A stretch of 64,000 nucleotides of DNA from DATADW01 sp963733905 (GCA_963733905.1 CAVTEU010000006.1:186001-250000); one strand, 5' to 3'; shown: positions 35,508 through 45,977, counted from the stretch's first letter. Notes: generated by a model from the letters alone, not told the origin. Program-made: numbers and translations.

Positions 35508-36581
35508 GTGGACGCCGGGATGCTCAGTCGCCTCGAGGCGGCGGAGCGCGACCTCGATGACGTGATGGTGCGACTCGCCGACCCCGAGGTGGTGGCCGAT
35601 CAGCGCACCTACCGCGATCTGGCGAGACGCCACGCCGAACTGACCTCGCTCGTCGACCTGTTCCGATCATGGCGGCGAGCCGACGAGGACGCCCGTGAGG
35701 CGGAGGCAATGGCAGGCGATGATCCCGAACTGGCATCGGACCTGGCGGCGCTGGGGGAAGAACGGCAGGCCGAGGCGGTCCGGCTGGAGGAATCGCTTCG
35801 CACCGCGCTACTCCCGAGCCATCCCGACGAGGGGAGGCCGGTCATCATCGAGATCCGGGCCGCAGCGGGCGGAGACGAAGCCGCCATATGGGCCGGTGAC
35901 CTGAGCCGGATGTACCAGCGCTACGCCGAATCACACGGGCTCACCGTCGAGACACTCGAGAGCCATCCGTCAGAGTCGGGCGGTTTCTCCAGGGTCACGC
36001 TCGGCATCGGAGGGAAAGACGCCTTTGCCAGACTCCGTTTCGAGGCCGGCGTCCACCGAGTGCAGCGGGTGCCGCGCACCGAGAGCCAAGGGCGCGTCCA
36101 TACATCGACCGCCACCGTGGCGGTGCTCCCCGAAGTGGAGGAGAGCGACATCGAGTTGACCCCCGACGAGGTGCGGGTGGATGTCTTCCGATCGACCGGC
36201 CCCGGGGGGCAGTCGGTGAACACCACCGACTCGGCGGTGCGTCTCACCCATATACCAACCGGGATCGTCGTCTCCTGCCAGGACGAGAAGAGCCAGCTCC
36301 AGAACAAGGAGAAGGCTTTTCGCATTCTTCGAGCCCGTCTCCGTCAGGCCGAGGAGGAGAGACGGCACGCCGAGCTCTCCGGGGCACGGCGCTCCCAGAT
36401 CGGGAGCGGTGACCGGTCGGAGAAGATCCGCACCTACAACTACAAGGAGAACAGGGTCACCGACCACCGCATCGGACTCACCCTCAAGCGACTCTCCGAC
36501 GTGCTCGAAGGCGACCTCGACTCACTGGTCGATGCTCTGGCGCTCGCCGACCAGCAACGCCGGCTGTCTGAAGAGGGCTGA
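35508..36581 (+). CDS. prfA: Peptide chain release factor 1
   Basis: Recognises UAA and UAG stop codons and triggers peptide release. The GGQ catalytic motif is in RSTGPGGQSVNTTDSAVRLTH; the codon-reading tripeptide region is RVPRTESQGRVHTS (P-x-T with x = Arg). Also AAAGGDEAAIWAGDLSRMY and the C-terminal RTYNYKENRVTDHRIGLTL. 357 residues, normal and intact. The GTG at 35508 is used, with an in-frame ATG four codons on. prmC, which methylates the GGQ glutamine, lies 2 kb downstream rather than adjacent. Confidence 0.97.
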   Translation: MDAGMLSRLEAAERDLDDVMVRLADPEVVADQRTYRDLARRHAELTSLVDLFRSWRRADEDAREAEAMAGDDPELASDLAALGEERQAEAVRLEESLRTALLPSHPDEGRPVIIEIRAAAGGDEAAIWAGDLSRMYQRYAESHGLTVETLESHPSESGGFSRVTLGIGGKDAFARLRFEAGVHRVQRVPRTESQGRVHTSTATVAVLPEVEESDIELTPDEVRVDVFRSTGPGGQSVNTTDSAVRLTHIPTGIVVSCQDEKSQLQNKEKAFRILRARLRQAEEERRHAELSGARRSQIGSGDRSEKIRTYNYKENRVTDHRIGLTLKRLSDVLEGDLDSLVDALALADQQRRLSEEG

Positions 36582-36676
36582 GCCGCCGGTCGCAGATTGA
36601 GCCGGGCGACCCATGCCCCTCCGACCCCAAGCCCCTTATTGTTCCGGCGGGGACCGGGTCTGGGGGAGTGGGGACG

Positions 36677-38555
36677 ATGGTATGGCGCGTTCATCGGGGA
36701 CATCTGGAGGGGAATCCACGCGTCACGGCGCGCTCGGCTCACGTCGGGGTTGCTGCGTTGGTGCTGCTACTCATATCGAGCCTGGCCGGGGTAGCTCAGG
36801 CCCAGAGCGAGGTACCACCGGGAAAGGTCCGAGGGACCTGGGAGGTCACGCTCAACGTCGTGGATTCGGTGCCAGTCGGCGAACAGACCAGCGAGGAGTC
36901 TCCCGAAGGCCCCGGTCCTTCAGAGGGGGTACACGTTCCAGACAACGATGGAGAGCTGTGGTGGAGAGCTCTGTTTCACATGGCAGTGGAACCTGACAAT
37001 CACTGTGGAACTGTGAGCTGACCCAATCCGGTCGTCGCTACCACGGCCCATGCTCCTTTTGCCGGTGCCGGCCATCGCAGTACCAGACCCACGGCCGACC
37101 TCTTTCCGTGTGACCGATTCCAAACGCACGGTCGATGGGGTCATGGCCACGTCGGTGGCCGCTGGAACCTTGAACACGTACGACTGGATCGTCTTCGACC
37201 CCGAGACCGGTGAGCTTCTCGGGTGGCGGGCCATCAACACCGAGCTCGTGGCGAAGCGGCTCGATACCCCGCCGGCGCCGACCACGACGACCTACCTCAC
37301 GACCTCCACCACGACCACGCTTCCGCCGACCACGACCACGCTTCCGCCGACAACGACGACGCAGCCGCCCACCACCACCGTGCCGGCGACGACAACAACA
37401 TCGGTCGTTGCGGCGGCACCGGTCTCCGACCCGGGCGGGACCGATCAGTCGAACGGCGGTGATGGCACCGCACCACCAGGCGTTTCTGCGGTGGTGGCCT
37501 CGGTCAACCCGGTGGGGGAGGTCTCCTCCGACCCGCTGGTGATCGGGACCAATCTGTTGCTGGCGGCGCTGCTGGTGCTTCTGATGCCCTTTCCTGCCGA
37601 GTTGTTCAACCGGACGCTCGACGAGCACTACGACGAGGTCCTCGCCTGGTTCGGAAAGCGTCGCAGCGATGCCGCCAAGGCGAGGCGCGAACGGGTGCGG
37701 GCGAGTTGGTGGACGCTGGGCGGCACCATCGTTGCCGGGTCGATCCTCGGAGGTCTGCTCGATCCCGGATTCGGATGGAACACCCCCACTATCGGTCTGG
37801 TGCTGGGGACGTTGGTCGCCTTTGTCGCCCTGACCCTCGTCGGGACCGGCACGATGGCCTTGATGCTCCGCCGGGCGCAGCCTGGCATCGGACTGTCGGT
37901 CCGCGCCTTGCCCGGGAGCTCTCCTGGTCGTGGCAGCCTGCGTCCTCGTCTCCCGTTTGATTGGGTTCCTTCCTGGTTACCTCTACGGCCTGCTCGCCGG
38001 GGTGGCGGTCGCTGCGCTGCTGAGCAAGCGCCAAGAAGGCCGAGCGGCAGCAGTCGGAGCGGCCCTTGCCGCGGTGGCCGGGCTCGGGGCATGGCTCGCC
38101 TGGTCGGCGACCCACGCCTTCTCTGGGCTCCGCCCCGATCGCTGGGGGCGGTCGCAGGCGACGCCGCCCTGGCGACCCTGTTCATCGCCGGTCTCGAGGG
38201 GCTCGTATTCGCCCTGGCGCCGATGCGGTTCCTCGCCGGGGAAAAGGTGTTCCGCTGGAACCGATGGGTGTGGTCGGCGTTGTTCGGGCTCGGGGCATTC
38301 GCCGTGATCCACTTCCTGGCCCACCCTGGCCAGGGATATGGTCCGGTGGAGTCGGCGACCCCGTTCGTGGTTGCCGGTTCGCTCTTCGCCGGGTTCGCCC
38401 TCGTGTCGGTCGGCTTCTGGGCATGGTTCCGCTTCAGGAAGGCACCGAGCGCGGGCAGTCCCGGTTGGCGACAGCCCGGCCGTCCCGTGAGCCCGCTGGC
38501 GCCTCTAGGCGAAGTTCTCGGGAACCCTCCGACCTGGGACACTTGCAGGCCGTGA
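36677..38555 (+). CDS. Exported/multi-pass membrane protein with Thr-rich linker (FGLLP-like), multiply frameshifted
   Basis: Signal-like segment VGVAALVLLLISSLAGVAQA, then an extracytoplasmic region with two cysteines around 36970, then a Thr/Pro linker (about 37280-37400, TTTTLPP repeats), a membrane helix (LVIGTNLLLAALLVLLMPFPAELFN), and a C-terminal multi-helix domain whose core (GLEGLVFALAPMRFLAGEKVFRWNRWVW, ends cited) resembles actinobacterial FGLLP-motif membrane proteins, with FALAP in place of FGLLP. At least three shifts (about 36990-37045, 37900, 38120). Function unknown. It sits between prfA and prmC. Confidence 0.65.
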
Positions 38556-39373
38556 CCATCGAATCCACTATCGACGGGTTGCCACGGACACGAGGCGGAC
38601 CGGCTGGCCCGTCTCGTCACCGGCGGACACGATGGTCCGCTTCGATCCTTCGTCTGCTCGACCCGGGGCAGGCCGAGCGTCTCGCCTCGCTGGTGACGCG
38701 GCGGTTGGGCGGCGAGCCGCTGCAGTACATCGAGGGAGTAGTCGACTTCGGGCCGATCGAGTTGATCGTCGACCGCCGCTCGCTCATACCCCGACCCGAG
38801 ACCGAGCAACTCTGGGAGCAGGCGGCTATGTCGCTTGGTGAGGCGGGGCCGGGCACGGTGATCGTCGATCTGTGCACCGGTTCCGGAGCCCTCGCGCTGG
38901 CGCTCAAGTCGCACTTCCCCGAAGCTCAGGTGCACGCCACCGATGTCTCCGAGGAGGCTCTCTCGCTGGCCGAGGAGAATGCAGCGCGGCTCGGGCTGGA
39001 CATCACTCTCCACCACGGTGATCTCTTCGACGCCCTGCCCGCCGATCTGCGCGAGCGGATCGATCTGCTCGTCTCCAACCCGCCATACGTCGCCGAGGAC
39101 GAATGGCCCGACCTGCCGGTCGAGATCAGGGACCACGAGCCGCGGGGAGCACTCGTCGCCGGGGAATCCGGGTTCGAATTGATCGATCGCATCGCAGCCG
39201 ACGCACCTTGGTGGCTCGGGGTGGGGGGCTGGGTGTTCTGCGAGATCGGCGAGACCCAGGGAAGGGATGCCGTGGCCGCCTTTGGGGCGTGGCTCGATGT
39301 CGACCTGAGGCGCGACCTCGCCGGCCGCGATCGGATCCTCGTGGCACGCAAGGGAGCCAGATGCTGTGTCTGA
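38552..39373 (+). CDS. prmC: Release factor glutamine methyltransferase PrmC (HemK)
   Basis: Methylates the GGQ glutamine of RF1/RF2 using SAM. Features: GGEPLQYIEGVVDFGPIELIVD, the conserved SLIPRPETEQLWE, SAM motif I VIVDLCTGSGALALALK, and the catalytic NPPY in LLVSNPPYVAEDEW, followed by DHEPRGALVAGESGFELI. The N-terminal 40 residues in this frame look out of family (Arg/Pro-rich), so an indel pair near 38590-38650 is likely. GTG start at 38552 overlaps the previous stop. About 273 residues. Confidence 0.93.
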   Translation: MTIESTIDGLPRTRGGPAGPSRHRRTRWSASILRLLDPGQAERLASLVTRRLGGEPLQYIEGVVDFGPIELIVDRRSLIPRPETEQLWEQAAMSLGEAGPGTVIVDLCTGSGALALALKSHFPEAQVHATDVSEEALSLAEENAARLGLDITLHHGDLFDALPADLRERIDLLVSNPPYVAEDEWPDLPVEIRDHEPRGALVAGESGFELIDRIAADAPWWLGVGGWVFCEIGETQGRDAVAAFGAWLDVDLRRDLAGRDRILVARKGARCCV

Positions 39374-39375
39374 GG

Positions 39376-39771
39376 TCAGGCGATCTGCGAGCAGCGCTCC
39401 CGGATGGCTTCCTTGACCTGATCGGCCACAGCAGGCAACTGCTCCTCCATGGCGGCGAACTCACGCTCGAACATCACCACCAGCCGCATGGGGCTGGTGG
39501 CGGTCACCGTCGCGGTGCGCCGGACGTGCTCGACGAGGCCGATCTCGCCGAAGAAGTCACCTTTGGTGAGCTCGGTGAGGATCCGGCCATCGTGCTCGAC
39601 ATTGGCCGTTCCCTCTTCGATCACGAAGAACTCGTGGGCGAAGTCACCCTCACGAATCAGGTCGGCTCCCTCCTCCACTTCCACCTCGTCGGCCCATTGG
39701 GCGACCTGCTGGCGATCGTGCCGTCCGAGTTGGGCAAAGAGCGGCACCGAGCTGAGCTTGGATGCGTCCAT
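39376..39771 (-). CDS. Stand-alone cyclic-nucleotide-binding domain protein
   Basis: A 131-residue protein that is essentially one cNMP-binding domain. SVPLFAQLGRHDRQQVAQWADEVEVEEGADLIREGDFAHEFFVI pattern at the N-terminus (ends cited), then the phosphate-binding cassette GDFFGEIGLVEHVRRTATVTA. There is no HTH, kinase or membrane part, so it is not the CRP that would read the palindromes at 2442 and 46105. The open frame continues upstream, but ATG 39771 gives the compact domain. Its role is unknown; it may be a cAMP-responsive partner protein. Confidence 0.82.
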   Translation of the reverse strand: MDASKLSSVPLFAQLGRHDRQQVAQWADEVEVEEGADLIREGDFAHEFFVIEEGTANVEHDGRILTELTKGDFFGEIGLVEHVRRTATVTATSPMRLVVMFEREFAAMEEQLPAVADQVKEAIRERCSQIA

Positions 39772-39822
39772 CGTGGAGTCCCTCCTGGTTCCGACGAGGC
39801 TACCGGCCGGCGACGGCAGTAG

Positions 39823-40405
39823 ATGGGCGATCTGACTAGTTCGCTGATCGCCGAAGCGGTAGAGGCGGTGCGCTCCGGCCGCGTGATCGGCGTGCCCACC
39901 GACACCGTGTACGGCATCGGTGTGGAGCCATCCGATCCACGAGCGGTCGCCACGCTCTACGAGATCAAGGGCCGCCCCGCCGACAAGCCGATTTCGCTCA
40001 TGGTCGGCTCGATCGAGCAGGCCGAGACGCTGATCTCGATGACACCGGCGGCATCCGAAGCTCGCCTCACGCCACTGGCCGGGCCCGCTCACCCTGGTCT
40101 TGCCGACTCGCCGCCGCCTACCCGATTGGGTGGGGGATCCGGTTGCGTCCACCGTCGGTGTGAGGGTCCCCGATCACGAGGCGTTGCTCCAGTTGCTGGC
40201 CGAGACCGGTCCGCTCGCCATCACATCGGCAAACCTCTCGGGGGCACCGGCGTCGATGGACCATGACGAGGCACGGGCGGTCTTCGGGGAAGCCGTGGCT
40301 GTGTACCTGCCCGGACGTTGCCCCGGCGGCGTCGCCTCGACGGTGATCGACCTCACCGGGCCGGTGCCACGGGTGCTGCGGGAGGGGCCGGTGACTCTCG
40401 CTTGA
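39823..40405 (+). CDS. tsaC: L-threonylcarbamoyladenylate synthase (Sua5/YciO/YrdC), frameshifted
   Basis: Makes threonylcarbamoyl-AMP for t6A37 modification of ANN-decoding tRNAs. SGRVIGVPTDTVYGIGVEPSDPRAVATLYEIKGRPADKPISLMVGS pattern (ends cited) includes the KxRPxxKP motif (KGRPADKP). After a shift near 40071-40077 it continues WPGPLTLVLPTRR, STVGVRVPDH, LAITSANLSGAP and STVIDLTGPVPRVLREG. About 194 residues, the short TsaC form. In mycobacteria the same gene (Rv1301) occupies this position. Confidence 0.92.
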
Positions 40406-40411
40406 GCCTGA

Positions 40412-40876
40412 TCAGATCCCGGGCTTGAACACCATCAGCCCGACCACGAGGAGCAACACCACGTAGTCGATCCTGGAGATGACGAGGGTGCGCCCGATCC
40501 TCCTCAGCACCTCGGGATCCTCCGGCCCCCGCTCCTCGATCAGCTTCCCGATCCGACCCGATTCAGGCCCGAGGAAGACGGCGCCGGTGATGAAGGAGAT
40601 GGCCACTCCGACGAGCGCCAGCGTGATCCACAGTTGACCGAAGTCCCAAGCCGGGTTGACGAGGACCATCACGATGCCGACCACGATCACAAGAAGCGAG
40701 GCGGGGGCGAACACCCGGCTCCCGGCCCACTCGATGTCCCTGGCGAAGCCGGCCAGCCTCGCCGGGTCGGTGGCGCGTCTCGCCCTCTCTGCGTACACCT
40801 GGGTGGCGAAGCCCCCACCCACCCAGACGATCGCCGCGATGATGTGAAGCAGCACCAACCAGTCGTATCCGTCCAT
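40412..40876 (-). CDS. DUF2269-like four-helix membrane protein
   Basis: A 154-residue membrane protein with helices at about 6-26, 55-75, 82-104 and 132-150. The first helix, WLVLLHIIAAIVWVGGGFATQVYA, contains the His and the VGG motif common to DUF2269/CopD-like proteins, and helix 2 follows FARDIEWAGSRVFAPAS. Function unknown in the family; haem or copper handling is sometimes suggested. Convergent with tsaC and divergent from glyA. Confidence 0.75.
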   Translation of the reverse strand: MDGYDWLVLLHIIAAIVWVGGGFATQVYAERARRATDPARLAGFARDIEWAGSRVFAPASLLVIVVGIVMVLVNPAWDFGQLWITLALVGVAISFITGAVFLGPESGRIGKLIEERGPEDPEVLRRIGRTLVISRIDYVVLLLVVGLMVFKPGI

Positions 40877-40950
40877 CCAGCCCCTCCCATGGCGTGGCGG
40901 GGATTGTAAGGGTCGCCCGCTCTACGCTTGGCGTCTCAAGGAGGCCCACC

Positions 40951-42235
40951 ATGACCGACCCCAGTTCCATCGAGCAGGTGGACCCGGAGATCGCCCGGCT
41001 CATCGAAGCGGAGGAACAACGGCAGGCGGAGAAGATCCGGCTCATCCCTTCGGAGAACTACGTGTCGCGCGCCGTGCTCGAGGCGACAGGCACCGTCCTC
41101 ACCAACAAGTACTCCGAGGGCTACCCGGGGCGCCGCTACTACGAGGGCCAGCAGTTCATCGACCCGATCGAGGAGCTTGCAAGAGAACGGGCCAAGCGGC
41201 TCTTTGAGGTCGAGCACGCCAATGTCCAGCCCTACTCGGGCTCACCGGCCAACCTGGCCGTCTATCTCGCCTTTTGTGACCCGGGCGACACGGTCATGGG
41301 GATGGCCCTCCCCATGGGCGGCCATCTCACCCATGGGTGGAACGTCTCGGCGACCGGGAAGTGGTTCCGGTCCGTCCAATACGAGGTCCGAGCCGACACC
41401 GGCATGGTCGACATGGACGACGTTCGACGGCTGGCCAAGGAGGAGCGGCCCAAGCTCATCTGGTGCGGCGGGACCGCCATCCCGCGCACCATCGACTTCG
41501 CCGCCTTCGCCTCCGTCGCCGACGAGGTCGGGGCCGTCCTCGTGGCGGACATCGCCCACATAGCCGGGTTGGTGGCGGGTGGAGCCCACCCCTCTCCGGC
41601 CCCACATGCCGGTGTGATCTCGACCACGACCCACAAGACGCTGCGCGGCCCGAGAGGGGCGATGCTGATGAGCCGCGCCGAGCACGCCAAGGACCTGGAT
41701 CGGGCGGTCTTCCCCGGCCTCCAGGGGGGTCCGCACAACCACACGACTGCTGCAATCGCAGTGGCGCTGGAGGAAGCATCGACCGCCGAGTTCCGCGACT
41801 ACGCCCATCAGATCGTGGCCAACGCCAAGGCATTGGCCGAGGCGTTGCTGGAGAAGGGCTTCGACCTGGTGTCGGGGGGCACCGACAACCACCTCATCCT
41901 CGTCGACCTGACCAACCGTGAGATAGGTGGCAAGCCGGCCGCCAAGGGGCTCGACCGTGCTGGGATCGAGCTCAACTACAACACGGTCCCCTTCGACACG
42001 CGCAAGCCGTTCGACCCGTCGGGGATCCGGCTTGGGTACCCCGGCGATCACCACCAGGGGCATGGTCCCCTCCGACATGGCGCCCATCGCAGCCTGGATC
42101 GACCAGGCGGTGGACGCCACCCGCAAGGAGGACGAAGGCATGCTCGACCAGATCGCCGCCGAGGTGAGGGAATTCACCTCGGCGATTCCCGGTACCGGGG
42201 TAGGGCTTCGCCCTACGGCGCCTCACCGGGGGTGA
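40951..42235 (+). CDS. glyA: Serine hydroxymethyltransferase, frameshifted near 3' end
   Basis: PLP enzyme converting serine and THF to glycine and methylene-THF, the source of one-carbon units (also for panB). Signatures: IRLIPSENYVSRAVLEA, LTNKYSEGYPGRRYYEG, NVQPYSGSPANLAVYLA, VADIAHIAGLVAGG and the PLP lysine in STTTHKTLRGPRGAML. The end (GTPAITTRGMVPSDM...AAWIDQAVD) is one base out of frame; an extra T near 42036-42039 explains it. AAGGAGG precedes ATG 40951. About 428 residues. Its stop overlaps the 3' end of the response-regulator gene. Confidence 0.96.
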
Positions 42236-42858
42236 GCAGCCCCCGGTCATAGGCGGCGGCGACCGCGGAGGCGCGGTCGTTCACCCCGAGCTTGGCGTAG
42301 ATGTGGAGCAGGTGGGTCTTGACCGTCGCCTCGCTGATGAAGAGGCGGTCCGCCGTCTCGCGGTTGGTGCTGCCCCTTGCCACCAGCCGGAGCACTTCGA
42401 GCTCACGCTCGCTGACCGTTTCGCCCGCCGGCCGCCGCACCTGCCCGAGGAGCCGGGTGGCGATCGCCGGGGACAGGACCGCTTCCCCCTTCGCTGCGGC
42501 GCGTACCGCCCGGAGCAACTCCTGACGGGGGGCGTCCTTGAGGAGGTAGCCGGTGGCGCCCGCTTCGATGGCAGGGAGCACGTCGGCCTCGGTGTCGAAC
42601 GTGGTGAGGACCAGCACCCGCGACGGGATGCCCCGCTCGACGAGGAGCTCGATCGCCTCGACGCCTCCGACTCCCGGCATCCGCAGGTCCATGAGGACGA
42701 CATCGGGCAGTAGCACGGCGGCTTTGGCAACCGCTTCAGTCTCCGTCGGAAGCCTCACCGACGACGGTGAAACCTGGTTCGCCGGCGAACATCCCTTTGA
42801 GCCCGTCGCGAACCACGGGGTGGTCGTCGACGATCAAGACGCCGATCGACTCGCTCAT
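42213..42858 (-). CDS. NarL/LuxR-type response regulator, frameshifted
   Basis: DNA-binding partner of the adjacent kinase. Receiver: IGVLIVDDHPVVRDGLKGMF (acidic pair), then after a shift near 42745 VVLMDLRMPGVGGVEAIELL (phospho-acceptor Asp), VLVLTTF and GYLLKDAP (conserved Lys). C-terminal LuxR HTH: VSERELEVLRLVARGSTNRETADRLFISEATVKTHLLHIYAKLGV pattern (ends cited). Start ATG 42858, overlapping the kinase stop. Probably regulates the ABC exporter genes upstream in the same cluster. Confidence 0.93.
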
Positions 42859-44162
42859 CGTGTCTCCCGCCCCAACCGGGATCCTGGCGGAGATGGCGGT
42901 ACCCATGCCTGGCTCCGACTCGATGTCGAGCATCCCGCCGAGCCGCTCCACCCTCTGGCGCATCACCTCGAGCCCGTAACCGTTGCCCGGCCCGGCAGCG
43001 ACCGCTACCGGTGCGAACCCGACGCCATCGTCCCTCACGTCGAGGGTCACGAGATCTTCCATGTACGACAAGGTGACCCCGACCTTGCCGGCAGAAGCAT
43101 GCTTGGCCACGTTGGCCAGCGCCTCCTGGGTGACCCGCAGGAGCGTGACCTCCACCTCCGGATGAAGCCAGCGCTCGGTGCCGGTGGTTCCCAGGTCGAC
43201 GCGGACCCCCGATGTTGCCTCCCAGCGAGACGTCACCTCGGCGATCGCCTCGGCGAGGCGGCTCCGCTCCAGGGGGGTGGGCCGGAGGGCATTGACCGAG
43301 CGGCGCGCTTCGTCGAGGCTCTCCCTGGCCAAATGGAGGGCGCCCTCGAGATGGCGCTCCCTCTCGTCGGGCGTCGGCGTCGTTGCGGGCGGCTTCGATG
43401 TGGGTGATGACGCCGGCCAAACCCTGCGCCACCGTGTCGTGGATCTCGCCGGCCAGTCTCTGGCGCTCGTCGAGCACCCCTGCCTCACGCGCCTGGCTCA
43501 TCAGTTGAGCGTGGAGGCCGGCGTTCTCCTCGAGAGCCGCCTCCAGGTCGGCCACGGCCAACCGCCGCTGCTCGCTGAGCCGCCGCAGCCACTCCGCGCC
43601 GATGATCCCCCCGGAGATGGTGACGGTCTGCACGACGAAGATGATTGCGTAGAGCACCAAATTCTCCGGCCGGAGGTCCGGGTAGCCAATGACCAGGGCG
43701 TTGACCAGGAGCGAGGTAGCGCCCACACCGGCCACCATCAGCCACTTGGGGCGGAGCAGGCCGGCATGGAAGAACCCAGTGATCACATAGATGAAGAACA
43801 ACGCATGCATTGCCATCAGCACCGCGCCCAGAGCCAACATCCCGGCGAAATAGATCCGCACCCGCCATTGCACGGCCCTCTCCTCGGCCGGGATGTCGGG
43901 TGTGAGCCGGCCGCCCAACCGGGTGTGCAGGAAATAGGTCCACGCCGCCGTCACCGCAACGAGCGACGTCGTCCCGATACGGTCGCCCCGCCCCATTCCC
44001 CCGGCCAGCAGTGATAGGACGTAACTGACCAGCAGCAGGATGTATGGGATGTAGCGAACAAGGATCTCGAAACGCCGGTCGAGGTTGCTGAGCCTGGCGG
44101 CAACCGAGTCCGCCTCTTCGTCCGGGGGCGGGCCGGGTCGGCCGGGTGATGCCGGGGGTCAA
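42855..44162 (-). CDS. NarL-type (HisKA_3) sensor histidine kinase, frameshifted
   Basis: Membrane sensor with about five N-terminal helices (YIPYILLLVSYVLSLLAGG, IYFAGMLALGAVLMAMHALFF, LLVNALVIG, LYAIIFVVQTVTISGG), a coiled segment, then the H-box DERQRLAGEIHDTVAQGLAGV, and a GHKL ATPase with ALANVAKHASAG, LDVRDDGVGFAP and GNGYGLEVMRQRVERLGG. Shifts near 44050, 43380 and close to the end. Start probably TTG 44162. DesK/LiaS-like layout: small membrane sensor with no large extracellular domain, encoded beside an ABC exporter. Confidence 0.9.
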
Positions 44163-44169
44163 ATCGAGT

Positions 44170-44917
44170 TCACTCCCAACGGAAGAACCTCGCCGCCACC
44201 ACGCCTGCGACGACGGCCACCACGACCAGGACCAACAGGGTATCGATCCCGAGCGGTGCGGTCCCCAACCAGGTGTCCTGCATCGCCTGAACCCCGGCGC
44301 CGCTCGGCGTCAGGTCGCTCACCGCCCGCAAACCGTCGGGCATGGCGCCACGAGGGAAGTAGACACCGGCGAAGAACAGCGAGGGGAAGTACACGAGGAG
44401 GCCGATACCCTGCGCCGCCGATGGGGTCGGGGCAAGGGCGCCGATCACCAGGCCGATGGCGAACAGCGCCGTGGTGGTGAGAACCACCGCCAAAGCGAAA
44501 CCGGCCGGGTCCGCCGGTAGCCGGATATCGAATGCGATCTTGCCGGCGACCAGGGCGAGTACGGCCCCGGCCACGGTGGTGGTCACCTGCACAGCCAGCA
44601 TCGCAAAGACCAGGCGCCCCGGCGGAACCGGTGTTGTGGCCAGCCGGCGGAGCACCCCTCTGCTGCGGTACTCGGCCAAGTAGGTCGGCAGGGTCACCAG
44701 GCCGAGGCTGGCGATGCCCAGGGCTATGACTATCGGAGCGTAGAGATCGACCAGGCGGAGCCCGCCTGCATCCGGCAATGGATCCTGGAACCCCGGGAAG
44801 AAGAACCCGAGCGCCAAGCAACAAAACCGCTGGGAAGACAAGGCCCCACATCAACGAGGCGCGATCGCGGGACAGAAGCTTGGCTTCGACCAGGGTCAAC
44901 TTGGCAGTGGCTTGCAT
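44170..44917 (-). CDS. ABC-2 type exporter permease, frameshifted near start
   Basis: Membrane subunit of an ABC exporter. Starts MQATAKLTLVEAKLLSRDRASLMWGLVFPAVLLL from ATG 44917 (AAGGAG upstream; ends cited), shifts frame near 44820, then continues VDLYAPIVIALGIASLGLVTLPTYLAEYRSRGVLRRL, AIGLVIGALAPTPSAAQGIGLLVYFPSLFFAGVYFP and a final helix. About 248 residues, six helices, typical of drug/lantibiotic-type ABC-2 permeases. 8 bases before the kinase gene: an exporter-sensor module. Confidence 0.88.
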
Positions 44918-44931
44918 GAGATTCTCCTTGA

Positions 44932-45843
44932 TCAGTTCTCGGTCGGACGACCGGTGAGAGCGAGGAATGCGTCGTCGAGCGTGGTCTGGTCCACCCGGAG
45001 CTGCTCGGCGATGATCTGGCGCCTGGCAAGTTCGGCCATGACGTTGTGGAGCACGTTGCCGGTGCCGGTGACGACGAGTTGATCTCCATGAGTGGTCACG
45101 TCGTCGACCTCCGGCATGGCGAGCTAGCACGGCCGTGTCGACCGGGCGCAGAAGGGACGAACCGGATTCGCGTTGCCGGCGCGGCCCGCGAGATCAGCCC
45201 GGAGGGGGTGTCCACCGCGACTCACCCGACCCTGATCGATCAGGGCGAGACGATCGCTGAGATGTTCCGCCTCCTCCATCGAATGGGTGACGAGGAGCAC
45301 GGTGACACCGCGCGAGCGAACGTCCTCGATGAGGTCCCAGGTCTCGCGTCGGGCGGCTGGATCGAGTCCGGTGGTGAGCTCATCGAGAACCGCCACCTCT
45401 GGGTCGCCGACCAGGGCGAGAGCTATCGACAGGCGCTGGCGCTGGCCGCCGGACAACTCGGAGAACCGGGTCTCCAGCTTGTCATCCAAACCGAGGCGAT
45501 CGGCGAGCTCGCGCCACGCCACCGGCGTCCCGTAGAACGAGGAGTAGAGATCGAGTGCCTCCCAGACCTTCAAACGGTCGGGGAGACGCGCCTCCTGGAG
45601 TTGGACCCCGACCCGTTTCCGCACCTGGTCACGGTCCTTCTGGGGGTCGAGCCCGAGGATCCTGATCGTCCCCCCGTCGGGACGGCGCAAACCGACGATC
45701 GACTCGACAGTGGTCGTCTTGCCGGCACCGTTCGGTCCCAGGATCCCGAATATCTCCCCGGGAGCAACGGTGAAGCTGACGCCCTTCAGGACCAGACGGT
45801 CGTCGTATTTCTTGATGAGGTTGTCGACTTCGACTGCGTGCAT
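44932..45843 (-). CDS. ABC exporter ATP-binding protein, frameshifted near 3' end
   Basis: ATPase of the exporter. Walker A GPNGAGKTTTVESIVGL, Q-loop VGVQLQEARLP, signature ELSGGQRQRLSIALAL, Walker B VAVLDELTTGLDP (the catalytic Glu is followed by Leu rather than Pro), H-loop LLVTHSMEEAE. The C-terminal extension (VVTGTGNVLHNVMAELARRQII...TLDDAFLALTGRPTEN) is reached after shifts near 45210 and 45135. GGAGGAGA precedes ATG 45843. DrrA/CcmA-like subfamily, suggesting drug or lipid export. Confidence 0.92.
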
Positions 45844-45959
45844 GTTCTCCTCCGTCGTCGCTGAAAGTGTCCTGCCACAGGGCGCCGGGCACATCGCCCG
45901 AGAGGCCAGACCTGGCGGATCCGAAGACCGAGTTGGCGGTCATACGGCTGGTGCGGGGG

Positions 45960-45977
45960 ATCAACCGATCGGTTGAT
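45960..45977. promoter_or_regulatory. 18-bp perfect palindrome upstream of the ABC exporter
   Basis: ATCAACCGATCGGTTGAT, fully self-complementary with no spacer, 117 bases upstream of the exporter ATPase start and 160 upstream of the atp operon. The form suits a TetR-type or similar dimer. Degenerate GACGGAA-type heptads follow to about 46010. No such regulator gene is nearby. Confidence 0.6.

Noticed and set aside
39376..40152. CRP transcription factor at the cyclic-nucleotide-binding gene
   Set aside because: No helix-turn-helix follows the binding domain; the upstream extension of the frame is antisense to tsaC and lacks similarity.
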